From: Paramagnetospirillum caucaseum
GTDB lineage: Bacteria > Pseudomonadota > Alphaproteobacteria > Rhodospirillales > Magnetospirillaceae
NCBI RefSeq assembly: GCF_000342045.1
Contig: NZ_AONQ01000011.1
Span: 23,479 to 87,478, forward strand
DNA: 64,000 nt
Direction of reading: 5' to 3'
Part shown: one piece after another, positions 56,195-64,000 of the stretch
How positions within the stretch are numbered: position 1 is the stretch's first letter
Layout of the letters: every line of letters starts with the position of its first letter
The notes under the pieces: model-generated
Told to the model about the DNA's origin: nothing
Databases searched by the model: none
The model's input: the letters and a program-made list of their open reading frames with translations, nothing else
Position numbers and translations under genes: made by a program

Positions 56195-56500
56195 TTACCA
56201 GCTGGACTTGACCATGCCGGGAATCTGGCCCTGCGAGGCGAGCTCGCGAAGCTTGTTCCGGCACAGCTTGAACTTGCGATAGTTACCGCGCGAACGGCCC
56301 GTGACCTCGCAGCGCAGACGCACGCGGATCTTGGACGAGTTGCGGGGCAGCTCCGCCAGCTTCAGGGAGGCTTCGAAGCGCTCCTCCGGGCTGACTTCAC
56401 GGTTGTTGGCGATCGCCTTCAACTTGGCGCGGCGGGCGGCGAACTGGGCCGCCATACGCTCACGCTTCTTGTTGCGCTCGACCGAGCTGATCTTAGCCAT
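56195..56500 (-). CDS. rpsN: 30S ribosomal protein S14
   Basis: A 101-residue long-form S14 without the zinc Cys motif of the short form. It contains [20 protein letters not shown] and [20 protein letters not shown]. It lies between rplE and rpsH. Confidence 0.98.
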   Translation of the reverse strand: MAKISSVERNKKRERMAAQFAARRAKLKAIANNREVSPEERFEASLKLAELPRNSSKIRVRLRCEVTGRSRGNYRKFKLCRNKLRELASQGQIPGMVKSSW

Positions 56501-56515
56501 TGCCTAAATCTCCAA

Positions 56516-57055
56516 TCAGGCCACGAACGGCATGTCGAAGCCCTTGAGGAGCGACTTGGCTTCCTCGTTGGACTTGGCCGTGGTGACGAAGATGATGTCC
56601 ATGCCCCGGATGGTCTCGACCTTGTCGTAGTCGATTTCGGGGAAGACGATCTGCTCTTTCAGACCCAGCGAGTAATTGCCGCGGCCATCGAAGCTCTTGC
56701 CCGGCACGCCGCGGAAGTCGCGGACGCGCGGCAGGGCGATGTTGATCAGGCGGTCGAGGAATTCGTACATCCGTTCGGCCCGCAGGGTGACCTTGCAGCC
56801 CACGACCTGGCCTTCGCGCAGCTTGAACTGGGCGATGGACATCTTGGCCTTGGTGCTGACCGGCTTCTGGCCGGAGATCAGGGTCATTTCGGCGAGGGCC
56901 GACTCGATCTTCTTGGAATCCTGGGCGGCTTCACCGACGCCCATGTTGATCACGATCTTTTCCAGCTTCGGCACCTGCATGGGGTTCGCGTAGTTGAACT
57001 CCTTCTGCAGGGCGGGCTTGACGACCGTATCGTAGTGCTTACGCAGACGTGCCAT
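56516..57055 (-). CDS. rplE: 50S ribosomal protein L5
   Basis: A 179-residue 5S rRNA-binding protein. It contains [20 protein letters not shown], the family motif, and [19 protein letters not shown]. It lies between rplX and rpsN. Confidence 0.98.
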   Translation of the reverse strand: MARLRKHYDTVVKPALQKEFNYANPMQVPKLEKIVINMGVGEAAQDSKKIESALAEMTLISGQKPVSTKAKMSIAQFKLREGQVVGCKVTLRAERMYEFLDRLINIALPRVRDFRGVPGKSFDGRGNYSLGLKEQIVFPEIDYDKVETIRGMDIIFVTTAKSNEEAKSLLKGFDMPFVA

Positions 57056-57072
57056 CTGTCTGTTCCTTCGGC

Positions 57073-57393
57073 TTACCGGTCGATGACTTCGCCGGAGCGG
57101 CGCGCGACGCGCACCTTCCGACCGTCTTCGAGGATCTTGTGACCGATGCGGGTGGCCTTGCCGTCCTTGGGGTCCTCGTGGGCGACGTTGGAGACGTGGA
57201 TCGATGCCTCCTTCTCCACGATGCCACCCTGCTGGGTGGCGGACGGACGGGTGTGGCGCTTCACCATGTTCACACCAGAGACGATGACGCGCTGCTCGGA
57301 CGGCATGGCGGCGATGACTTCGCCCTTCTTGCCCTTGTCCTTGCCGGCGAGGACGACGACCCGGTCACCCTTCTTCACGTTCATGGAAGCCAT
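57073..57393 (-). CDS. rplX: 50S ribosomal protein L24
   Basis: A 106-residue KOW-domain protein that starts large subunit assembly. The KOW motif is [20 protein letters not shown]. It is 2 nt after rplN. Confidence 0.97.
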   Translation of the reverse strand: MASMNVKKGDRVVVLAGKDKGKKGEVIAAMPSEQRVIVSGVNMVKRHTRPSATQQGGIVEKEASIHVSNVAHEDPKDGKATRIGHKILEDGRKVRVARRSGEVIDR

Positions 57394-57395
57394 GA

Positions 57396-57764
57396 TTAGA
57401 GGACCTCCGGAGCCAGAGAGATGATCTTCATGAACTTCTTGCCGCGAAGCTCACGAGTGACGGGGCCAAAAATACGGGTGCCGATGGGCTCGCCCTGCTT
57501 GTTGATCAGGACGGCTGCATTGGTGTCGAACCGGATCGCGGAACCGTCGGCGCGACGGATTTCCTTGGCGGTACGGACGATGACGGCGCGATGGACGTCA
57601 CCCTTCTTCACGCGGCCACGCGGGATCGCCTCCTTGATGGAAACGACGATGACGTCGCCCACCGTGGCGATGGTCCGGTGCGAGCCGCCCAACACCTTGA
57701 TGCACTGCACCCGGCGGGCACCCGAATTATCGGCGACGTCCAGGTTGGTTTGCATCTGGATCAT
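57396..57764 (-). CDS. rplN: 50S ribosomal protein L14
   Basis: A 122-residue protein at the subunit interface. It contains [20 protein letters not shown] and [20 protein letters not shown]. Length and order are standard. Confidence 0.98.
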   Translation of the reverse strand: MIQMQTNLDVADNSGARRVQCIKVLGGSHRTIATVGDVIVVSIKEAIPRGRVKKGDVHRAVIVRTAKEIRRADGSAIRFDTNAAVLINKQGEPIGTRIFGPVTRELRGKKFMKIISLAPEVL

Positions 57765-57796
57765 GATGTCTCTTCCTTATTTCCAGTTCGCAACCG

Positions 57797-58036
57797 TCAA
57801 GCCTGGGGCTCGACGATCACTTCCCAGCACTTGGTCTTCGAGATCGGCGCGCATTCGCGGATGCGGATGGTGTCGCCGGCCTTGAAAACATTGTTCTCGT
57901 CGTGGGCGTGGTACTTCTTGGAACGACGGATGAACTTCTTGTAGATCGGGTGCATCACGCGCCGCTCGACGCTGACCACCACGGTCTTTTCCATCTTGTC
58001 GCTCACCACGACGCCCTGAAGAATGCGCTTCGGCAT
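57797..58036 (-). CDS. rpsQ: 30S ribosomal protein S17
   Basis: A 79-residue OB-fold protein. It contains [19 protein letters not shown] and the end [20 protein letters not shown]. It lies between rpmC and rplN. Confidence 0.97.
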   Translation of the reverse strand: MPKRILQGVVVSDKMEKTVVVSVERRVMHPIYKKFIRRSKKYHAHDENNVFKAGDTIRIRECAPISKTKCWEVIVEPQA

Positions 58037-58050
58037 TTGAATGGGCCTCC

Positions 58051-58254
58051 TTAGGACGCGCTTTTGGCGCGCTCGCCGAGCAGCGTCTTGATGGTCGCGA
58101 TCTCGCGACGCACGGCACGCACCCGGGCGGTATTCTCCAGCTGGCCGGAGGCCCGCTGGAAGCGAAGATTGAACTGCTCCTTCTTGAGCGCGATGACCTG
58201 CTCCTTGAGCTGGTCAACACTCTTCTGGCGCAGATCGGCAGCCTTGGTCGCCAT
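58051..58254 (-). CDS. rpmC: 50S ribosomal protein L29
   Basis: A 67-residue two-helix protein near the exit tunnel. It contains [20 protein letters not shown] and [18 protein letters not shown]. It follows rplP by 2 nt. Confidence 0.96.
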   Translation of the reverse strand: MATKAADLRQKSVDQLKEQVIALKKEQFNLRFQRASGQLENTARVRAVRREIATIKTLLGERAKSAS

Positions 58255-58256
58255 GG

Positions 58257-58673
58257 CTAGATATCCCCGATCCGAGAAATGAACTTGGTCTTGATCGGCA
58301 GCTTGGCAGCGGCCAGGGCAAAACCGTGACGGGCGATTTCCTCGGCCACGCCGTCCACCTCGAAGAGGATGCGGCCGGGAGCCACGCGGGCGGTCCAGAA
58401 CTCGGGCGCGCCCTTACCGGAGCCCATGCGGACTTCGGCAGGCTTGGACGAGACCGGCAGGTCCGGGAAAATGCGGATCCACACCCGGCCCTGACGCTTC
58501 ATGTGACGGGTCAGGGCACGGCGGGCGGCCTCGATCTGGCGGGCGGTGATCCGCTCGGGCTCCAGGGCCTTGAGGCCATAGGCGCCGAAATTCAAGGCGG
58601 AGCCACCCTTGGTCACTCCCTTGATCCGGCCCTTGTGGGCCTTGCGGAATTTAGTGCGCTTGGGCGAAAGCAT
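58257..58673 (-). CDS. rplP: 50S ribosomal protein L16
   Basis: A 138-residue protein near the peptidyl transferase centre. It starts [19 protein letters not shown] and contains [20 protein letters not shown]. It lies between rpsC and rpmC. Confidence 0.98.
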   Translation of the reverse strand: MLSPKRTKFRKAHKGRIKGVTKGGSALNFGAYGLKALEPERITARQIEAARRALTRHMKRQGRVWIRIFPDLPVSSKPAEVRMGSGKGAPEFWTARVAPGRILFEVDGVAEEIARHGFALAAAKLPIKTKFISRIGDI

Positions 58674-58691
58674 CTCTCAAACCCTTCTCGA

Positions 58692-59375
58692 TCAACGGCC
58701 GGCCGGGGCGGTTTCGCCCGCGGCCCGCTTGTCCTGGGCCATGGGGTCATGGGCGAGGATCTCGCCCTTGAACACCCAAACCTTGACGCCGCAGGTGCCG
58801 TAGGTGGTGCGGGCGGTGCCCACACCGTAATCCACATCGGCACGCAGCGTGTGCAGCGGCACGCGGCCTTCGCGGTACCACTCCATGCGGGCGATTTCAG
58901 CGCCACCCAGACGGCCGGAGCAGTTGATACGAATGCCCTGGGCGCCCAGACGCATGGCCGACTGCACGGCGCGCTTCATGGCGCGACGGAAGGCGACACG
59001 GCGCTCGAGCTGCTGGGCGATGGACTCGGCCACCAGCTGGGCATCCAGTTCCGGCTTGCGAATCTCGACGATGTTGAGGTGAACCTCGCCACCGGTCATC
59101 TTCGAGAGTTCCTTGCGCAGCACCTCGATGTCCGCGCCCTTCTTGCCGATCACCACGCCCGGACGGGCGGTATGGATGGTGATGCGGGCCTTCTTGGCCG
59201 GACGCTCGATGACCACGCGGGACACACCGGCCTGGGCCAGCTTCTCGCGCAGGTACTTGCGCAGCTTCAGGTCCTGGTGCAGCAGCTTGGCGTAGGTCTC
59301 ATCCGCGAACCACCGGGAATCCCAGGTGCGGTTGATGCCGACGCGCAGGCCGATCGGATTGACTTTCTGACCCAT
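58692..59375 (-). CDS. rpsC: 30S ribosomal protein S3
   Basis: A 227-residue protein at the mRNA entry site. The KH domain has [20 protein letters not shown]; the C-terminal domain has [20 protein letters not shown]. It starts [20 protein letters not shown], the usual N-terminus. Confidence 0.98.
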   Translation of the reverse strand: MGQKVNPIGLRVGINRTWDSRWFADETYAKLLHQDLKLRKYLREKLAQAGVSRVVIERPAKKARITIHTARPGVVIGKKGADIEVLRKELSKMTGGEVHLNIVEIRKPELDAQLVAESIAQQLERRVAFRRAMKRAVQSAMRLGAQGIRINCSGRLGGAEIARMEWYREGRVPLHTLRADVDYGVGTARTTYGTCGVKVWVFKGEILAHDPMAQDKRAAGETAPAGR

Positions 59376-59379
59376 CTGC

Positions 59380-59766
59380 TTACTCCCCCGCCGCTTCGGC
59401 GCGTTCGCGCACGATGACGGTCAGATTGCTGAACGGCTTCTCGATCCGGCCGACGCGGCCACGGGCGCGCGCCTTCCAACGCTTCATCACCATGGCCTTG
59501 CCCACATGGGCTTCGGCGACATAGAGACGGTCGACGTCGAGCTGGTGGTTGTTCTCGGCGTTGGCGATGGCGGACTGCAGCACCGACCGCACGATCACGG
59601 CGATGCGCCGCTTCGAGAAGGTCAGGGCGTTCAGCGCCACGTCGGCCTTGAGACCACGGATGCTTTCGGCAACCAGGTTGAGCTTGCGCGGGCTGGTGCG
59701 GATGGTGGCCAGGAAAGCCTTGGCCTCGGTCTCCGCCAGGACCCTGTCTGCGGGTTTCTTGCCCAT
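59380..59766 (-). CDS. rplV: 50S ribosomal protein L22
   Basis: A 128-residue protein lining the exit tunnel. It contains [20 protein letters not shown] and the loop region [20 protein letters not shown]. It lies 4 nt before rpsC. Confidence 0.97.
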   Translation of the reverse strand: MGKKPADRVLAETEAKAFLATIRTSPRKLNLVAESIRGLKADVALNALTFSKRRIAVIVRSVLQSAIANAENNHQLDVDRLYVAEAHVGKAMVMKRWKARARGRVGRIEKPFSNLTVIVRERAEAAGE

Positions 59767-59769
59767 GGC

Positions 59770-60048
59770 TTACTTCCTCTTCGCCTTCTTGTCGACCGCG
59801 TGGCCGTAGAACGTGCGGGTGGGGGAGAACTCGCCGAACTTATGTCCGATCATGTTCTCGGTCACCAGCACCGGGATGAACTTCTGGCCGTTGTAGACGC
59901 CAAAGGTCAGTCCCACGAACTGCGGCAGGATGGTCGAACGACGCGACCAGATCTTGATGACCTCGTTGCGGCCGCTGGCGCGGGCCTTGTCGGCCTTTCC
60001 CAGCATGTAGCCGTCGAGGAAGGGGCCTTTCCAAACGGAACGAGCCAT
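59770..60048 (-). CDS. rpsS: 30S ribosomal protein S19
   Basis: A 92-residue head protein. It starts [20 protein letters not shown] and contains [20 protein letters not shown]. The gene is 13 nt after rplB. Confidence 0.98.
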   Translation of the reverse strand: MARSVWKGPFLDGYMLGKADKARASGRNEVIKIWSRRSTILPQFVGLTFGVYNGQKFIPVLVTENMIGHKFGEFSPTRTFYGHAVDKKAKRK

Positions 60049-60061
60049 TTTTCAGCCCCTC

Positions 60062-60889
60062 CTACTGAGTCTGACGGCGGCGCATGATGAGCCGGTCCGT
60101 CTTCTTGTTGCTGCGAGTCTTCTTGCCCTTGGTGGGCTTGCCCCACGGGGTGACCGGATGACGGCCGCCCGAGGTACGGCCTTCGCCGCCGCCGTGCGGA
60201 TGGTCGATCGGGTTCATGGCGACACCGCGGACGGAGGGGCGACGGCCCATCCACACGGCGCGGCCAGCCTTGCCGAGCGAGACGTTCTGCTGATCGGGGT
60301 TGGACACGGCACCGATGGTGGCCATGCACTCGCCGCGAACCATGCGGAGTTCACCCGACGACAGGCGGAGCTGGGCATAGCCCTGATCCTTACCCACCAG
60401 CTGGACGTAGGTGCCGGCCGAACGGGCCAGCTGACCGCCCTTGCCCACCTTGAGCTCCACGTTGTGCACGATGGTGCCAACGGGGATGTTCTTCAGCGGC
60501 ATGGCGTTGCCCGGCTTGATGTCGGCCTTCTCGGAGGCGATCACCTGGTCGCCGACAGCCAGACGCTGCGGGGCGATGATGTAGGCCTTCTCACCGTCGG
60601 CATAGCTGACCAGAGCGATGAAGGCGGTACGGTTGGGATCGTACTCCAGACGCTCGACCGTGGCGGCAACGTCGAACTTGTTGCGCTTGAAGTCGATGAT
60701 GCGGTACCGGCGCTTGTGCCCGCCGCCACGCCAGCGGACGGTGATCCGGCCGGTGTTGTTGCGGCCGCCCTTGGAGCGCAGGCCTTCGGTCAGACCCTTC
60801 TCGGGCTTGCCCTTCCAGAGTTCCGAACGATCGACCAGGACCAGTTGGCGGCGGCCCGGCGTCGTCGGCTTGAATGTCTTCAGTGCCAT
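60062..60889 (-). CDS. rplB: 50S ribosomal protein L2
   Basis: A 275-residue protein required for subunit joining and peptidyl transfer. It contains [20 protein letters not shown] and the conserved [20 protein letters not shown]. Length is standard. Confidence 0.98.
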   Translation of the reverse strand: MALKTFKPTTPGRRQLVLVDRSELWKGKPEKGLTEGLRSKGGRNNTGRITVRWRGGGHKRRYRIIDFKRNKFDVAATVERLEYDPNRTAFIALVSYADGEKAYIIAPQRLAVGDQVIASEKADIKPGNAMPLKNIPVGTIVHNVELKVGKGGQLARSAGTYVQLVGKDQGYAQLRLSSGELRMVRGECMATIGAVSNPDQQNVSLGKAGRAVWMGRRPSVRGVAMNPIDHPHGGGEGRTSGGRHPVTPWGKPTKGKKTRSNKKTDRLIMRRRQTQ

Positions 60890-60893
60890 GGCG

Positions 60894-61202
60894 TCAGACT
60901 CCCGTGGTCACGTCGATGGAGTGGCCCTCGGCCAGCGTCACGACCGCCTTCTTGACGTCGGAACGCACGCCGGGACGGCCGCGGAAGCGCTTGACCTTGC
61001 CCTTGGCGATCAGGGTGTTCACGGCGGTGACCTTCACCCCGAAAATACCCTCGACAGCGGCCTTGATCTCCGGCTTGGTCGCGTCCAGCGGCACCTTGAA
61101 GGTGACCTGGCGGAACTCGGAGCCCATGGTCGCCTTTTCGGTGATCACGGGGGCGCGGACGACGTCGTACATCCGCTCCTTGCTGATGACGAGCTTGCTC
61201 AT
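60894..61202 (-). CDS. rplW: 50S ribosomal protein L23
   Basis: A 102-residue protein at the exit site, docking point for trigger factor and SRP. It contains [20 protein letters not shown] and [20 protein letters not shown]. The ATG overlaps the rplD stop by 4 nt. Confidence 0.97.
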   Translation of the reverse strand: MSKLVISKERMYDVVRAPVITEKATMGSEFRQVTFKVPLDATKPEIKAAVEGIFGVKVTAVNTLIAKGKVKRFRGRPGVRSDVKKAVVTLAEGHSIDVTTGV

Positions 61203-61819
61203 TTCAGGCGAGCCTCCAGGGCGGCGACCGCGTCCTTGGTCAGAACCAGGGTTTCACGGCGCAGGATGTCGTAGACGTTGGCGCCCTGCTGCGGCAGCAC
61301 ATCCACATAGGGGATGTTGCGGCTGGCCAGAGCGAAGTTGCCGTCCACGGCGGAACCGTCGATGAACAACACCGAGCTCAGGCCCAGCTTGCCGAGGCGA
61401 GCGGCCAGGTCCTTGGTCTTGGGCGAGCCGGCCGCGGCCGAGTCCACCACGATCAGCTTGCCGTCGGCGGCCTTGGCCGAGAGCGCGGTCTTCAGGGCCA
61501 GCTTGCGGACCTTCTTGGGCAGGTCGTGGGCGTGGGAGCGCACGACCGGGCCGAAGATGGTGGCGCCGCCACGGAACTGGGCGGAGCGCAGCGAACCCTG
61601 ACGGGCACGACCGCCGCCCTTCTGAGCGAAGGGCTTCTTGGTGGTGCCGGAGATCTCGCTGATGGTCTTGGTCTTGTGGTTGCCCGACTGGCGCTTGGCC
61701 AGCTGCCAGTTGACGGCGCGGAACAGGATGTCCCCACGCACCGGCAGACCGAAGATCTCGTCGGCCAGCTCGATCTCGCCGACGGTCTGGTTGTCCAGGC
61801 TGATTACGTTCGTCTTCAT
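61199..61819 (-). CDS. rplD: 50S ribosomal protein L4
   Basis: A 206-residue protein. In E. coli L4 also represses the S10 operon through its leader. It contains [20 protein letters not shown] and ends with the usual helical C-terminus. It overlaps rplW by 4 nt. Confidence 0.97.
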   Translation of the reverse strand: MKTNVISLDNQTVGEIELADEIFGLPVRGDILFRAVNWQLAKRQSGNHKTKTISEISGTTKKPFAQKGGGRARQGSLRSAQFRGGATIFGPVVRSHAHDLPKKVRKLALKTALSAKAADGKLIVVDSAAAGSPKTKDLAARLGKLGLSSVLFIDGSAVDGNFALASRNIPYVDVLPQQGANVYDILRRETLVLTKDAVAALEARLK

Positions 61820-61831
61820 CGCCTTGATCCT

Positions 61832-62521
61832 TTACTCGGCCGAGGCCGCGGCCTTGACGCCGGCCGGGAACGGCACGCCATCAGGCAGCTTGCGCTTCAC
61901 CGCGTCGCGGACGAGCACCCAGGACCCTTCGTGACCGGGAACCGAACCCTTGACCAGGATCAGGCCGCGATCGGCGTCGGTGGACACCACGGTGAGGTTC
62001 TGGGTGGTCACCTGCTCATCGCCCATGTGACCGGCCATCTTCTTGCCCTTGAACACCTTGCCGGGGTCCTGGCGCTGGCCGGTGGAGCCGTGCGAGCGGT
62101 GCGACACCGAAACGCCGTGCGTGGCTTCGAGGCCACGGAAGTTCCAGCGCTTCATACCGCCGGCGAAACCCTTGCCGATGGTGGTGCCGGTCACGTCCAC
62201 GTACTGACCGGGGATGAAATGGGCGGCGGAGAGTTCGGTACCGACATCGAGAACGTTCTCGGCGGTGACGCGGAACTCCACCAGCTTCTTCTTGGGCTCG
62301 ACCTTGGCCTTGGCGAAGTTGGCGCGAGCGGGCTTGCTCACATTCTTCACCTTGGCGGTACCGGCACCAAGCTGAACGGCAACGTAGCCGTCCTTTTCCA
62401 CAGAGCGGGTCGAGACCACCTGACAGGTGTCGACCTTCAACACGGTGACGGGCACATGGGCGCCGTCTGCGGTGAAGATCCTCGTCATGCCGACCTTCTG
62501 GGCGATGAGACCAGAGCGCAT
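61832..62521 (-). CDS. rplC: 50S ribosomal protein L3
   Basis: A 229-residue protein near the peptidyl transferase centre. It starts [20 protein letters not shown] and contains [19 protein letters not shown] and [20 protein letters not shown]. The C-terminus carries a short Ala-rich end. Confidence 0.98.
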   Translation of the reverse strand: MRSGLIAQKVGMTRIFTADGAHVPVTVLKVDTCQVVSTRSVEKDGYVAVQLGAGTAKVKNVSKPARANFAKAKVEPKKKLVEFRVTAENVLDVGTELSAAHFIPGQYVDVTGTTIGKGFAGGMKRWNFRGLEATHGVSVSHRSHGSTGQRQDPGKVFKGKKMAGHMGDEQVTTQNLTVVSTDADRGLILVKGSVPGHEGSWVLVRDAVKRKLPDGVPFPAGVKAAASAE

Positions 62522-62532
62522 TGTTAGGTTCC

Positions 62533-62841
62533 TTAGAGCTTGATCTCGACGTCGACGCCCGCGGCCAGGTCGAGCTTCATCAGCGCGTCCACGGTCTGGG
62601 GGGTCGGGTCGACGATATCCAGAAGCCGCTTGTGAGTCCGAATCTCGAACTGCTCACGCGACTTCTTGTCGATGTGCGGGCTACGGTTCACGGTGAACTT
62701 CTCGATCCGGCTCGGAAGCGGGATCGGACCGCGCACCTGCGCCCCGGTCCTCTTGGCGGTGTTGACGATCTCGCGGGTGGACTGATCCAGCACGCGATGA
62801 TCGAACGCCTTGAGGCGGATGCGGATGTTCTGGCTTTCCAT
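62533..62841 (-). CDS. rpsJ: 30S ribosomal protein S10
   Basis: A 102-residue head protein that also binds NusB in antitermination. It starts [20 protein letters not shown] and contains [20 protein letters not shown]. It is the first gene of the superoperon in this window; the next expected upstream gene (tuf) is not here. Confidence 0.98.
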   Translation of the reverse strand: MESQNIRIRLKAFDHRVLDQSTREIVNTAKRTGAQVRGPIPLPSRIEKFTVNRSPHIDKKSREQFEIRTHKRLLDIVDPTPQTVDALMKLDLAAGVDVEIKL

Positions 62842-62867
62842 GTTCAAGTCATCCGTCAAATCGGAAA

Positions 62868-62886
62868 GGCGCCCCGTCGGGGCGCC
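62868..62886 (-). promoter_or_regulatory. Leader hairpin upstream of rpsJ
   Basis: A perfect 8-bp stem (62868-62875 with 62879-62886) and 3-nt loop lies 26 nt before the rpsJ start codon; on the minus strand it is followed by TTTCCGATTT. It may be an attenuator or a target for L4-type autogenous control. No experimental basis is visible here. Confidence 0.5.
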
Positions 62887-62983
62887 GATCGGTGAAAACA
62901 GTAAATTCAAAGAGCCTCCCGCAGTCAGCAAATCCGCCGTGACGAACCCGCTCTTACGGAATGAGGCCGAAGCCGAAGGCAGC

Positions 62984-63012
62984 CTTATACAGAGACTCAT
63001 AGGGCTTGGCAA
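62984..63012 (-). promoter_or_regulatory. Sigma70-like promoter of the S10 operon
   Basis: On the minus strand TTGCCA (63007-63012) and TATAAG (62984-62989) are 17 bp apart, each one mismatch from consensus. Transcription would start near 62977, giving a leader of about 135 nt that contains the 62868-62886 hairpin. Confidence 0.7.
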
Positions 63013-63060
63013 CAGGACTCTTCCGCATGGCCCACGGTTGTTGAGGCGGGCCGGGAATTG

Positions 63061-63080
63061 GCCTATGCTGCGACATAGGC
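63061..63080. promoter_or_regulatory. Inverted repeat upstream of vapB, candidate operator
   Basis: The 20-bp sequence gcctatgctgcgacataggc has perfect 7-bp arms around a 6-bp spacer and ends 12 nt before the vapB start codon. VapBC complexes bind such repeats to repress their own operon. Confidence 0.6.
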
Positions 63081-63092
63081 CAGGAGGTCTCC

Positions 63093-63326
63093 ATGAACCA
63101 TGAACGCCATGTTCGCCTGTTCCGCAACGGCCGCAATCAGGCAGTCCGCATCCCGCGAGAATTCGAACTGCCGGGCGAAGACGCCATCCTGCGCAAGGAG
63201 GGCGACCGGCTGATCCTGGAGCCGGTGCGAAAGCGGTCTTTGCTGGCATTGCTGGCGACGCTCGAACCCCTGGACGAGGACTTTCCCGAGATCGATGATC
63301 CGCCGCCCGAGCCGGTGGACCTGTGA
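63093..63326 (+). CDS. vapB: VapB-family antitoxin
   Basis: A 77-residue protein with the AbrB/MazE-like swapped-hairpin DNA-binding domain ([36 protein letters not shown]), followed by an acidic tail ([18 protein letters not shown]) that should bind the toxin. AGGAGG 5 nt before the ATG gives a strong start. An inverted repeat upstream is a likely operator. The stop codon directly precedes the vapC ATG. Confidence 0.92.
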   Translation: MNHERHVRLFRNGRNQAVRIPREFELPGEDAILRKEGDRLILEPVRKRSLLALLATLEPLDEDFPEIDDPPPEPVDL

Positions 63327-63722
63327 ATGCGCTACCTGCTGGACACCAATGTCCTGTCCGACCTTTTACGTCATCCCCAGGGGCCTGCGGCACTCCGCCT
63401 TGCCGAGGTTGGTGAGGGCCAAGTCTGCACCAGCATCATCTGCGCCGGCAAATTGCGGTTCGGGGCCATCCGCAAAGGCTCCGCACGGTTGTCGGCGCAA
63501 GTGGCGGCACTCCTGGACACCATCGAGGTCTTGGCCTTAGAGGAACCGGCCAGTTCGGTCTACGGTGAGATAAGGACGACTCTGGAGCGAGAGGGACGCC
63601 CCATCGGCGGCAACGACCTGTGGATCGCCGCGCATGCCCTGGCCTTGGGCGTCACCCTGGTCACCGCCAACGAGGGCGAGTTCCGGAGGGTGGAAGGGCT
63701 GAGGGTGGAGAACTGGCGATGA
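63327..63722 (+). CDS. vapC: VapC-family PIN-domain toxin with an altered active site
   Basis: A 131-residue PIN-domain protein. VapC toxins are Mg-dependent RNases, often cutting tRNA-fMet or other tRNAs. The first Asp is in [15 protein letters not shown], the third acidic residue in [12 protein letters not shown] and a fourth in [13 protein letters not shown]. The second, normally Glu in the pattern AELRYG, is Lys here (AGKLRFG, codon AAA at 63453-63455), a single-base change from GAA. This should reduce or abolish catalysis. The start follows the vapB stop directly (TGAATG). Confidence 0.88.
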   Translation: MRYLLDTNVLSDLLRHPQGPAALRLAEVGEGQVCTSIICAGKLRFGAIRKGSARLSAQVAALLDTIEVLALEEPASSVYGEIRTTLEREGRPIGGNDLWIAAHALALGVTLVTANEGEFRRVEGLRVENWR

Positions 63723-64000
63723 GACCTAAAGACGAAAGTCCCGCACACAATTTCGCCTTGAATGCTGATTTCGAGCAGAAAAAGCCGTTCCAGGATGAGA
63801 TCCCTCGGCTTACGCCTCGGGATGACAGATCTTGTGGATAGGCGTGTCATGCATCCCGACAAATGAAAAGGAGGTTCGGAGGATTTTCCTCCGGGCGGGT
63901 TTGGGCAGCAGCCCAATCCCCTTCCCCGCCGCAAAACAAAACACCCCCGGAGGTTTCCCTCCGGGGGTGTCTTGTTTCAAGCAAGTGGTCTCGAAAGACT
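63723..64000. other. Intergenic end region with hairpins and a REP-like palindrome
   Basis: After vapC there is no coding frame I can support. The stretch contains a REP-like palindrome with arms atccc/gggat (63800-63823), a 7-bp hairpin at 63877-63893 and the strong terminator listed separately. On the minus strand the two hairpins lie in tandem downstream of whatever gene enters from beyond 64000. Confidence 0.55.
63936..63979. terminator. Strong hairpin terminator at the right edge
   Basis: A perfect 13-bp stem (63942-63954 with 63959-63971) with loop TTTC is followed on the minus strand by TTTTGTTTTG and on the plus strand by CTTGTTTC. Its better U tract is on the minus strand, so it most likely ends an operon beyond the window, by position probably the str operon with tuf. 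Confidence 0.85.

Noticed and set aside
48600..62841. Possible foreign insertion or missing genes in the ribosomal superoperon
   Set aside because: Gene order from rpsJ to rplQ is the normal alphaproteobacterial order; only intergenic palindromes are unusual.
63800..63823. Palindrome considered as a Rho-independent terminator
   Set aside because: Only the outer arms pair well and no U tract follows on either strand; a REP-like repeat is more likely.

Overview
This 64 kb window is high-GC chromosomal DNA from an alphaproteobacterium, most likely a Magnetospirillum/Paramagnetospirillum-type member of the Rhodospirillales. This is judged from gene content and not from any database search: an alphaproteobacterial ATP12 F1-ATPase chaperone, hopanoid genes hpnN-hpnK-hpnL, three chemoreceptors, a clade II (Sec-type) nitrous oxide reductase cluster and a canonical S10-spc-alpha ribosomal superoperon. 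No rRNA, tRNA, CRISPR array, IS element or magnetosome gene was seen.

Layout. 1-3706 (minus strand): glycogen genes glgB and glgX (cut by the window edge) with a Phd/ParE-type toxin-antitoxin pair between them. 3941-12288: a small membrane protein, two chemoreceptors, a secreted hypothetical protein, the MsrPQ methionine sulfoxide repair system, and a DUF898 membrane protein overlapping an M48 protease. 12444-13442: an AcuI-type acrylyl-CoA reductase, convergent with the long minus-strand nos unit. 13432-26200 (minus strand, read right to left): nosZ, two diheme cytochromes c, nosB-like, nosD, nosG, nosH, nosF, nosL, nosY, then ubiE/menG, menA and a bile-acid/sodium symporter family gene. The last four genes are joined by 4-nt overlaps. 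Divergent from nosZ lies a copper-handling set (SCO/SenC, TlpA-like thioredoxin, PCuAC, DUF2946) that fits CuA-site assembly.

28711-33869: signalling genes, namely a hemerythrin, a cyclic-nucleotide-binding EAL protein, a zinc-binding (CZB) GGDEF protein and a PAS histidine kinase. 33832-40389: a YgiQ radical SAM protein, then hpnN-hpnK-hpnL for hopanoid export and modification. 40459-42618: an Aer-like PAS chemoreceptor. 42831-47380: rluC-like, gph-like, AsmA-like and atp12 genes, followed by a convergent TPR-methyltransferase.

48541-62841 (minus strand): the ribosomal superoperon from rpsJ to rplQ, with secY, adk and rpoA. A sigma70-like promoter lies before rpsJ and another before rpsM, and a strong terminator follows rplQ. 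63093-63722 holds a VapBC pair upstream of rpsJ. A strong hairpin terminator at the right edge probably ends the operon beyond the window.

The most notable system is the nos unit that runs into menaquinone genes. Its quinol dehydrogenase NosGH resembles NapGH, which uses menaquinol, so the cluster may encode both the N2O respiratory chain and the last two steps of making its quinone. Other points are a VapC whose expected catalytic Glu is Lys, a CZB-GGDEF/cNMP-EAL pair, CRP/FNR-like palindromes ahead of nosZ and of its cytochromes, and several palindromic repeats inside the ribosomal operon.
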